Below the pieces are notes generated by a model. The model made no database searches and was not told the DNA's origin. It saw nothing but the letters and a program-made list of their open reading frames with translations. Made by a program: the position numbers and the translations under genes. A DNA stretch of 62,877 bases from Spirochaetaceae bacterium (lineage in GTDB: Bacteria > Spirochaetota > Spirochaetia > Treponematales > Rectinemataceae), in assembly GCA_025358255.1 (NCBI GenBank), contig JANYKC010000025.1, forward strand, positions 1 through 62,877. Direction: 5' to 3'. Shown in pieces: positions 42,516 through 49,880 of the stretch; position 1 is the first letter of the stretch; every line of letters begins with the position of its first letter.

Positions 42516-43687
42516 TGGCCGACGACAAGCCCACTGCCGCCTCCGAGACCGCGGCCCCCGCGACTACCGTCGCGCCCGCGACTACCGTCGCGCCCGCGAC
42601 TACCGTCGCGCCCGCGACTACCGTCGCCCCCGCGACTACCGTCGCGCCCGCGACTACCGTCGCGCCCGCGACTACCGTCGCGCCCGCGACTACTGTCGCG
42701 CTCGCGACTACTGTCGCGCTCGCGACTACTGTCGCGCTCGCGACTACTGTCGCGCTGGATCCAGAACTTTTCACCTTCGCAGAATTCGACCGCGACGCGG
42801 GGGAGCGCATAGGGTACTCCAATTATTCCTATTGGCGTTCGACCTTGCGGATGTTCCTGCGGAACAAGGCCGCGCTTTTCCTCCTCGTCCTCCTCTCGTC
42901 GCTCCTGGCCTTCACCTTCCTCCAGCCCATCCTCCCCAACCAGAGAAGCCCCACCATGATCAACCTTGATCCCACCACGGGGCACCAATTCAGGAACCTG
43001 ATGCCGAGCGCCGAATACTGGTTCGGCACGAACTCCATCGGCCAGGACCTCTGGTCCAGGATCTGGACCGGCACGCGGACCAGCCTCCTCATCGGTATCC
43101 TCGTGGGCGTGGTCGAGATGCTCCTCGGCATTGCCTTCGGGGCGATCTGGGGCTATGTCAGGAAGGCCGACCGGGTCTTCACCGAGATCTACAACATCCT
43201 CAACAACATCCCGACCACCATCGTCCTCATGCTCCTTGCCTACATCATGCGGCCGAGCTTCCAGACCATGGTCATCGCGATGTGCGCCGCCGGATGGCAC
43301 GGCGTGGCCCGCTTCGTCCGCAACCAGATCGTCATCATCCGCGACCGGGAGTACAACCTGGCCTCGCGATGCCTTGGCACGCCGACGCGGCGGATCATCA
43401 TGAAGAACCTCCTGCCCTATCTCGTCTCCGTGATAATGCTGCAGACCGCGCTTTCCATACCCGGCACGATAGGCTGGGAGGTTTTCCTGACCTATATCGG
43501 CCTCGGCCTTCCCGTGAGCACGCCCTCCCTGGGCAACCTCGTGAACGAGGGCCGCCTCATCATGATGGCGCCGGAGCTGCGCTACCAGCTCATCTTCCCC
43601 ACGATCATCGTCTCGATCATCACGATCTCGTTCTATGTGCTCGGGAACGCCTTCTCCGACGCATCCGACCCGAGGAACCACGTATGA
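42515..43687 (+). CDS. oppC: Oligopeptide ABC transporter permease OppC with N-terminal repeat extension
   Basis: A 390-residue permease. The conserved part starts after about residue 85 (FAEFDRDAGERIGYSNYSYW), with TM helices, a periplasmic loop carrying WFGTNSIGQDLWSRIW and the EAA loop near residue 275 (REYNLASRCLGTPTRRII). Residues 15-80 are 11 copies of PATTVA or LATTVA made by an 18-bp array. ATG 42515 sits at the oppB stop. The repeat extension is cytoplasmic and probably disordered. Confidence 0.92.
   Translation: MADDKPTAASETAAPATTVAPATTVAPATTVAPATTVAPATTVAPATTVAPATTVAPATTVALATTVALATTVALATTVALDPELFTFAEFDRDAGERIGYSNYSYWRSTLRMFLRNKAALFLLVLLSSLLAFTFLQPILPNQRSPTMINLDPTTGHQFRNLMPSAEYWFGTNSIGQDLWSRIWTGTRTSLLIGILVGVVEMLLGIAFGAIWGYVRKADRVFTEIYNILNNIPTTIVLMLLAYIMRPSFQTMVIAMCAAGWHGVARFVRNQIVIIRDREYNLASRCLGTPTRRIIMKNLLPYLVSVIMLQTALSIPGTIGWEVFLTYIGLGLPVSTPSLGNLVNEGRLIMMAPELRYQLIFPTIIVSIITISFYVLGNAFSDASDPRNHV
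42557..42754 (+). repeat. In-frame 18-bp tandem repeat in oppC (11 units)
   Basis: Eleven 18-bp units, consensus CCCGCGACTACCGTCGCG, encode PATTVA in the first eight and LATTVA in the last three. The 3' units share the CTG/CTC and ACT codons, showing a gradient of sequence drift. Confidence 0.95.
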
Positions 43688-44727
43688 AGGAAGAGACGAT
43701 CCTCTCGGTGCGAGACCTCGTGGTGAAATTCGAGCTGCGCGGAAGGTCGCTGACGGCGATCCGCGGAGCCTCCCTCGACCTCCATGAAGGCGAGACCCTC
43801 GCCATAGTCGGCGAATCCGGCTCGGGGAAATCGGTCTTCACCAAGACCTTCATCGGGATGCTCGACCAGAACGGCCGTGTCCAGTCGGGGAGCATCGATT
43901 TCGAGGGCGTGGACCTCGCGAGATACTCGACCGAGGAAGAGTGGCTCCGCATCAGGGGCAAGAAGATATCCATGGTCTTCCAGGACCCGATGACGGCGCT
44001 CAATCCCCTGCGCCGGGTCGGGATGCAGATACAGGAAGTCATCGAGATGCACCAGGGCATGTCGGGAAAGCAGGCCGAACATGCGGTGGTCGACATGCTG
44101 GACAGGGTCGGCATCCCCGACCCTGCCATGCGCGCCAGGCAATACCCCCACGAGTTCTCGGGCGGCATGCGCCAGAGGGTCGTTATCGCGATCGCCATGG
44201 CCTGCAAGCCCCGCATCCTCATCTGCGACGAGCCCACCACGGCGCTGGACGTGACGATCCAGGCCCAGATCCTCCAGCTCATAAAATCGCTCCAGAACGA
44301 CTTCGGCTTCACGACGGTATACATCACCCATGACCTTGGGGTCGTCGCGAATGTCGCCGATCGGGTGGCTGTGATGTACGCGGGGCAGATCGTCGAGTCA
44401 GGCAGCGCCGAGGAGGTCTTCTACGACCCCCGGCATCCCTACACCTGGGCCCTTCTCTCGTCGCTGCCACAGCTCGGCGTGAAGGGGAAACCGCTGTTCT
44501 CGATCTCTGGCACGCCGCCCAACCTCTTCAACGAGGTCAAGGGCGATGCCTTCGCGCCGCGCAATCCCAGGGCCCTCAAGATAGATTTCGAGCTTCAGCC
44601 TCCCATGTTCCAGGTGAGCCCCACCCATAGCGCGGCCACATGGCTCCTGGATCCGCGCGCGCCGGCGCTCGAGCCACCCGCGGCGATACAATCCATGAGG
44701 GCCAAGTACGCCGGGGGGGGCAAATGA
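43684..44727 (+). CDS. oppD: Oligopeptide ABC transporter ATPase OppD
   Basis: A 347-residue ATPase with Walker A GESGSGKS, signature SGGMRQR, Walker [13 protein letters not shown] and the C-terminal oligopeptide-transporter domain with its conserved GTPPNL segment. It pairs with OppF under OppB-OppC. ATG 43684 overlaps the oppC stop by 4 bp (ATGA). Confidence 0.95.
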   Translation: MKEETILSVRDLVVKFELRGRSLTAIRGASLDLHEGETLAIVGESGSGKSVFTKTFIGMLDQNGRVQSGSIDFEGVDLARYSTEEEWLRIRGKKISMVFQDPMTALNPLRRVGMQIQEVIEMHQGMSGKQAEHAVVDMLDRVGIPDPAMRARQYPHEFSGGMRQRVVIAIAMACKPRILICDEPTTALDVTIQAQILQLIKSLQNDFGFTTVYITHDLGVVANVADRVAVMYAGQIVESGSAEEVFYDPRHPYTWALLSSLPQLGVKGKPLFSISGTPPNLFNEVKGDAFAPRNPRALKIDFELQPPMFQVSPTHSAATWLLDPRAPALEPPAAIQSMRAKYAGGGK

Positions 44728-45662
44728 GCGACAAGCCTGCGGAACTCCTCGAGGTAAGGAACCTCAGGGTCGATTTTCCCGTCAAGGGAGGGCTGTTCAC
44801 CGCCGTCAAGGGCGTCAACTTCTTCATCCGCAAGGGCGAGACCTTCGGCCTGGTCGGGGAATCGGGCTCCGGCAAGACGACGATCGGCCGCGCGATCGTG
44901 AGGATAGCCCACGCGAGCTCCGGGGAGATCCTCTTCAAGGGCCGCAGGATCAACGGAAGGATCACGAAGGAGCTCGACAGCGAGGTCGTGCAGAAGATCC
45001 AGATGATCTTCCAGGACCCGATGGCCTCCCTCAACGAGCGGGCGAAGGTCGACTACATCGTGTCCGAAGGCATCATCAACCTCGGCAACTACAAGGGTGA
45101 AGCCGAGCGCCTCGCCTTGGTGCAGAAGGCCCTCCTCGAGGTCGGACTCCTGCCGGAATTCGCGAGCCGTTTCCCCCACGAGTTCTCCGGAGGCCAGCGC
45201 CAGCGCATCGGCATCGCGCGCTCCCTCATCATGGAGCCGGAGCTCGTCATCTGCGACGAGCCGATATCCGCCCTCGACGTGTCGATCCGCGCCCAGGTCC
45301 TCAACCTGATGTCGGAGCTGCAGCGGAGCAAGGGGCTCACCTATCTCTTCATCGCCCATGACCTCTCCGTCGTGCGCTTCATAACGGACAGGATAGCCGT
45401 CATCAACAAGGGCGAACTCGTCGAGCTCGCCGAGACCGAGGAGCTGTTCGCCCACCCCTTGCATCCCTACACGCGGGCCCTTCTTTCGGCCATCCCCGTC
45501 CCCGACCCGATCCAGGAGCGAAAGAAGAAGCTGATCATCTACGACCCCGCGTGCCACGACTACGCCAAGGACAAGCCGGCCTGGACGGAAATCTCCGACG
45601 GGCACTTTGTCCTGGCCAACGGAGCGGAGGCGGCGGAGTACCGGCGCGTGCTGGCGCGCTGA
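44724..45662 (+). CDS. oppF: Oligopeptide ABC transporter ATPase OppF
   Basis: A 312-residue second ATPase with Walker [10 protein letters not shown], signature SGGQRQR and Walker [13 protein letters not shown], and the C-terminal extension of OppF/DppF. ATG 44724 overlaps the oppD stop by 4 bp. Confidence 0.95.
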   Translation: MSDKPAELLEVRNLRVDFPVKGGLFTAVKGVNFFIRKGETFGLVGESGSGKTTIGRAIVRIAHASSGEILFKGRRINGRITKELDSEVVQKIQMIFQDPMASLNERAKVDYIVSEGIINLGNYKGEAERLALVQKALLEVGLLPEFASRFPHEFSGGQRQRIGIARSLIMEPELVICDEPISALDVSIRAQVLNLMSELQRSKGLTYLFIAHDLSVVRFITDRIAVINKGELVELAETEELFAHPLHPYTRALLSAIPVPDPIQERKKKLIIYDPACHDYAKDKPAWTEISDGHFVLANGAEAAEYRRVLAR

Positions 45663-45673
45663 GGCAAGGCGCC

Positions 45674-46531
45674 ATGACGGGGCCGGGTGTCGAGAGGAAT
45701 GTCGTCTACGGGATGTACTCCGGGCTTGCCCTCCTCCTGGATATCCACCGTCCGGAGAGGCCCAAGGGCCTGGGTGTGCTTTTTGTCGGGGGAAGCGGTT
45801 GGGAAGCGCCGCTGGACTGGTCGGCCGCTGGCCTGAAGGACAAGGAAAGCCAGCTTGAAGGCTGGCTGCCCGCCCTTCTGGGCCACGGTTTCACGGTGTT
45901 CTGCATAAACCATCGAGCCGCCCCGCGCTTCCGCTACCCTGCCGCACTCCAGGACGTCCAGCGCGCCCTGCGCTTTGTCCGTTGCCACTCAGGCGGATAC
46001 GGCGTCGACCCGGCCAGGATAGGCGCCGTGGCGGGCTCGTCGGGCGCGCACCTTGCCTGCCTGGCGGCGATGATGGGGGCCGGCGGGATGGAGGGCGACG
46101 ACGATCCCGTCAACCGGGAGAGCGCGACGCTCCAGTGCCTGGTCCTCCGCGAAGCGCCGACAGACCTCCTGAACATGGCCATGGAAGGCGATGCCGAAGG
46201 AAGCGCCTACGCCCGGGCTTTCATGGAGGGCGGCGGCAGGGTCCTTCCTACGGACCCGTCGACCTATGCCGAGGCATCGCCCATCACCTATGTGTCGCAC
46301 AACGCGCCCCCTGTCCTCCTCATCCACGGCGACGCGGACAGCTGCGTGCCCTACCGGCAATCCGTCGCGATGGCGGCCGCACTGGTGTCGGCGGGTGTGG
46401 ATTCGAGGCTCGTGACCATTCCCGGGGGGCTTCATGCGCCCGATTTCGGCGCCCAGGGACCTCTCCATCCCGGATGGCCGGACTACCTGGGAGAGATGGT
46501 TTCCTGGCTGGACGGCCATCTGCTGCGGTGA
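45674..46531 (+). CDS. Alpha/beta hydrolase (esterase/BD-FAE-like)
   Basis: A 285-residue serine hydrolase with the nucleophile in GSSGAH, an oxyanion HGG-equivalent VGGSGWE near residue 40 and the Asp/His elements LIHGDADSCVP and GGLHAPDF. The fold resembles bacterial carboxylesterases and peptidase S9-like acyl hydrolases. It has no signal peptide. It follows oppF by 11 nt, so it is probably in the opp operon; acting on an ester or amide in the imported compound is inference. Confidence 0.82.
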   Translation: MTGPGVERNVVYGMYSGLALLLDIHRPERPKGLGVLFVGGSGWEAPLDWSAAGLKDKESQLEGWLPALLGHGFTVFCINHRAAPRFRYPAALQDVQRALRFVRCHSGGYGVDPARIGAVAGSSGAHLACLAAMMGAGGMEGDDDPVNRESATLQCLVLREAPTDLLNMAMEGDAEGSAYARAFMEGGGRVLPTDPSTYAEASPITYVSHNAPPVLLIHGDADSCVPYRQSVAMAAALVSAGVDSRLVTIPGGLHAPDFGAQGPLHPGWPDYLGEMVSWLDGHLLR

Positions 46532-46562
46532 GGGCGCGCTCGGGGCCGATCCGGCGCCGGAA

Positions 46563-47021
46563 TCAGAAGTAGGTCGCGCCGATTTTCCAGACTGAGTACA
46601 GGAGTGTGGCCGCCAGGCCGAGTTCGAGCGCGGCCCAGAGGAGGGCGCGCTTTGCCTTCGGGCGGAACCTGCCACCTTCGTCGCCTGCGGGCCTGGCGCG
46701 CACGAGGGGAGGCTCGTCCCAAAGGGCTGCCACACCAAAGAGGCCCTCTGCTGAGGCTGCGCCGTCCCCGGCGTGCGGGACTGGCCTATCCGCCATGGCC
46801 TTTTTTTCGGCTTTCAAGGCGGAGGGGGAACCCAGGAAGCGGTCGTCGCGGAGGTAGAGGAGCCAGGCGATGAGGAGGCAACCGAGCATGGAGACGGGGA
46901 GGAAGACCGCGAGATAATAGGCCCGCCCGAAGCCGACAAGGGCCAGGAGGCAGGAGAGGCCGGCAGCGAGGCCTGCAAGGATGGTTCCGTAGAGGAGGTC
47001 GAAAAAAAAACGCCTCACCAA
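46563..47021 (-). CDS. Hypothetical membrane protein, 152 aa
   Basis: Not recognised. Two TM helices at the N-terminus (residues 10-30 and 35-58), a charged cytoplasmic loop, and one TM helix at the C-terminus (ALLWAALELGLAATLLYSVW). Convergent with the hydrolase gene. Confidence 0.6.
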   Translation of the reverse strand: MVRRFFFDLLYGTILAGLAAGLSCLLALVGFGRAYYLAVFLPVSMLGCLLIAWLLYLRDDRFLGSPSALKAEKKAMADRPVPHAGDGAASAEGLFGVAALWDEPPLVRARPAGDEGGRFRPKAKRALLWAALELGLAATLLYSVWKIGATYF

Positions 47022-47455
47022 TCTGCCCCTTCGATCCCCCGCCTTTTCACGACTTTCATTGCCGGCTCTACCGGGTGAAAGGATGATGACGGAAGAGCTT
47101 TCGTATCGCCCTCTTTCATGGGAGACTGCGGATAAAAATATATGAAATGTGGAATTAAGAACAAGCCGGTCTCATGGTGAGCCGGACCGAAGCTCCGCTG
47201 TGCGACAAGCTCTATTGGTCGAAGCGACAGGGCTCAGCCCGCTGAGCGGAAACAATTCCCTGCCCCCCTCGTGGATATGGTGCGGCTGGTTGCCGAAGAG
47301 CCCACCAGGGACCCGCCAGGAAGGCGGTTAAGCCTCGATATCGATGATTTCCTCACGACCTGTCTCCGGTGCCTCTTGGCGGTCCAGGAAGGTCCATTCG
47401 AAGGCCTTACTACCAAGTCCTAAATATAGGCTACACTGGCCGCTTTGAAGAATGA
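47022..47455. other. Gene-poor spacer, possible short remnant
   Basis: No complete gene is supported. One plus-strand frame reading to a TAA at 47421-47423 (VDMVRLVAEEPTRD then LDIDDFLTTCLRCLL) looks protein-like but has no clear start or family, so it may be a fragment. Confidence 0.35.
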
Positions 47456-47770
47456 CTTGGTAAGCTTCGGGATTTTGCATGGTACTGGAACAGCAGCAAA
47501 AGCACAACTCACTCCGCCGGCACCAAGACAGCCAACGAACTGGGACTCTTTGATATGAGCGGCAATGTCTGGGAATGGTGCTGGGATTTGCATGGTTCGT
47601 ATCCCGCAGGTACCCAGACCGACTACCGGGGATCCGCTTCGGGCACGTTCCGTGTCAAGCACGGAGGCAGCTGGCAAGACGTTGCGTTTTACTGCACCGT
47701 CGCTCTCCGGTTCATCGTCGATCCGAGCGGCGGGGACAGCAGTATCGGTTTCCGCGTTGTGCGCCCCTGA
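47456..47770 (+). pseudogene. Formylglycine-generating-enzyme (SUMF1) domain fragment
   Basis: A continuous frame, after a TGA at 47453-47455, reads DFAWYWNSSKSTTH, then ANELGLFDMSGNVWEWCWD, GSYPAGTQTDY, KHGGSWQD and ends SIGFRVVRP. This is the second half of a SUMF1-type domain (the NEWEWCWD and GGSW hallmarks); the first half and a start codon are missing. Such domains are frequent in spirochaetes. Confidence 0.7.
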
Positions 47771-48159
47771 GCCCTGCGGGCATAGAAGTCGCAAGGACGG
47801 AGGGGTAAAGCCCCCCCCTCCTCCCTCGAAGAGGCCCGCAAATTCCTGGCGTTCGAGGGGTCATGGCGTTATTGACACAATTGCAAACATATTTTGTCAG
47901 CCCCTTTGGTGAACGCCGTTCGATGGATTATGAGGGATAGGCCCTTTTCAATACGCGCGTCACCGAGCGCGTCGTCGTCCAATGCGATCCGCGGCGCCGC
48001 CCGCCAGGAGGCTCTCTACTACTGGCCGAGTATGTAGTCAACGGCTTCAACCCATGATTCTGACCTGTAGCGAAGGGCCAGAATCATGGGAGAGCACCCG
48101 ATGCTATGTTGCCGGGTCACTAAAATGGCGGGAAGGCTTATGCCTGTTGGTGGTCATTT
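47771..48159. other. Gene-poor spacer with one strong inverted repeat
   Basis: CCCATGATTCTG (48051-48062) and CAGAATCATGGG (48079-48090) form a perfect 12-bp stem with a 16-nt loop. No coding sequence or insertion-sequence ends are recognised. Confidence 0.45.
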
Positions 48160-48558
48160 TTAGCCTTCCTTGAATGCGGTCGCGTCGATCTCGATTCCCT
48201 GGCCGCCGGGCAGGCCTGAGACCGCGACCGTGGCGCGCGCGGGGAAGGCGCTTGCGGGGAAGTATGACGCGTACACGCCATTGACGGCCTCGAAGTCGTC
48301 CATCCTGGCAAGGTACAGGGTCACCTTGACGATGTCGCCCATCGCGAAGCCCGAACCCTCGACGACGGTCCTGAGGTTGTCCATCGCCGCGCGGGCCTGG
48401 AGGGCGATGGGCCCGAGCTCGCGCTTCCCGCTGACCGGGTCCTTCGTGCCCTGGCCCGAGACGAAGAGCTGGCGCAAAGCGCCAGACTGGATCTCCACGG
48501 CGGGGACGTAGGCTCCCGAGGGGCTTGTCCCCCCAGGCTGGTGCCGGATGACTTTCAT
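48160..48558 (-). CDS. ridA: RidA family protein (imine/enamine deaminase)
   Basis: A 132-residue member of the YjgF/YER057c/UK114 family, which hydrolyses reactive enamines made by PLP enzymes. It shows SGQGTKDPVSG near the N-terminus and the SGLPGGQGIEIDA end strand, and fits the trimer-forming family length. Several positions around the usual catalytic Arg differ in detail, so substrate is uncertain. AAAAGGAG lies before ATG 48558. It overlaps thrC by 4 bp. Confidence 0.88.
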   Translation of the reverse strand: MKVIRHQPGGTSPSGAYVPAVEIQSGALRQLFVSGQGTKDPVSGKRELGPIALQARAAMDNLRTVVEGSGFAMGDIVKVTLYLARMDDFEAVNGVYASYFPASAFPARATVAVSGLPGGQGIEIDATAFKEG

Positions 48559-49778
48559 GGGCGCTTCTCCTTTTCCAGGACGGAGGCGAGCCTTGGTTCC
48601 AGGTCGGCGACATCGCAATCGACAAGCTCGACACGGTGGAGGCGGAAGACGTCGAGGTCCTTCATCCCGGAGCCAGTGAGCACGATGACCACCTGGTCGC
48701 CTTTGCCGATCGCGCCAGTCGAACGCAGCTTCCGGACGGCTGCCAAGGTCGTGGCCGTTCCCGGTTCGACGAAGAAGCCCGAGGCGGCGTAGTGGAGTTG
48801 GGACTCGAGGATTTCCTCCTCGGTCGCGTCCTCGGCCAGCCATCCGTGTTCGTAGGCCTTGGCCAGGATCTCCTCGCCACCGGGCGGATTGCCCGACGTG
48901 AGGGCCTCGGCTATGGTGTGGAAATTCCTGAAGGGGACGACCTTCCGGCTGCCGGCCTTTATTGCGCTCACCAATGGGCTGTTGGCCGCCGCCTGGACGA
49001 CCACCATGCGCGGAAGGCGCTTGATGAGACCGGCGGCATGGAGTTCGCGGAAACCCTTGAAGACGCCCCGTATGTGCCCGCAGGCGGAGCTTGGGACGAC
49101 GACGAAGTCGGGGACCGATCCATGGAGGGCTTCGAAAAGCTCAAAGGCCTCCATCTTGTAGCCTTCGGCCCGGATCGGTCCGTTCCCCGAGACTATGCGC
49201 AAGGAAAAGCGGGAAGCCAGCCCCAGTACCCGCGACTTCATGTCCGCATAGTCCGCCCCGCCGATCCTGAAGACCTTCGCGCCGTGGACCGCCATGGCGA
49301 GGATCTTTTCCCGTGGGGCGAAGTCGGGGAGGAAGACGAGGACGCCCAAGCCGGCGCGGGCTCCATAGGCGGCCATGGACTGGCCCATGTTACCGGTGGA
49401 GATGGTCGCGGTGAGCGATTCCCCCCTTTCGGCCGCCATGATCGAGCAGGCGATGGAGCCCCTGTCCTTGAAGCTCCAGGTCGGGTTCATTGTCTCGTTC
49501 TTGAGGAGGAGGGACTCGATGCCCGTGTGCGATTTCAGGGCCGGTCCCGCGTCGACGAGGGGTGTCGAGCCCTCCCCGAGGGAAAGCCCGGGGTGGAGGG
49601 CCTTGAAGGGCATGAATTCGGAAAAGCGCTCCCAGGTCGTCGCGCCGGGAAGGACGCGGGCCTTCTCGATCCCCGGCAGGACCACTTCGAGGGATTCGCC
49701 GTTCTCGGCGAATTCCTCGAGCCGGTCGAAGGGATAGTTTGTCTCCGTGAGCGTGGAGCGAAGGTAGGCATCTCCCAT
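48555..49778 (-). CDS. thrC: Threonine synthase-like PLP lyase
   Basis: A 407-residue fold-type II PLP enzyme with the cofactor lysine in TWSFKDRG (Lys104), TISTGNMGQ for phosphate and GHIRGVFKG near residue 237. It fits threonine synthase (O-phosphohomoserine to threonine), though threonine dehydratase-like activity cannot be excluded. Co-translation with ridA supports an enamine intermediate that RidA would clear. Divergent from the beta-lactamase/C39 gene. Confidence 0.88.
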   Translation of the reverse strand: MGDAYLRSTLTETNYPFDRLEEFAENGESLEVVLPGIEKARVLPGATTWERFSEFMPFKALHPGLSLGEGSTPLVDAGPALKSHTGIESLLLKNETMNPTWSFKDRGSIACSIMAAERGESLTATISTGNMGQSMAAYGARAGLGVLVFLPDFAPREKILAMAVHGAKVFRIGGADYADMKSRVLGLASRFSLRIVSGNGPIRAEGYKMEAFELFEALHGSVPDFVVVPSSACGHIRGVFKGFRELHAAGLIKRLPRMVVVQAAANSPLVSAIKAGSRKVVPFRNFHTIAEALTSGNPPGGEEILAKAYEHGWLAEDATEEEILESQLHYAASGFFVEPGTATTLAAVRKLRSTGAIGKGDQVVIVLTGSGMKDLDVFRLHRVELVDCDVADLEPRLASVLEKEKRP

Positions 49779-49880
49779 GTTGTTTCCCTTTCCCTTGCGC
49801 GAAGGCGATTGAGGCTGTCCAACGCCGCAGCTTGTGATAGCATGGCCGGGAGACTAAAGCAACGTGGGCAGGAGGGCAGG

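Noticed and set aside
42332..43681. 449-residue minus-strand frame over oppC
   Set aside because: Antisense to a clear permease gene; its RERDSS repeats are only the complement of the oppC array.
47234..47416. 60-residue minus-strand open frame
   Set aside because: Short, Arg/Ser-rich and without support; the plus strand looks at least as coding.
48636..49880. Upstream extension of the beta-lactamase/C39 frame
   Set aside because: It is antisense to thrC; the domain begins at ATG 49881 with GGAGGG.
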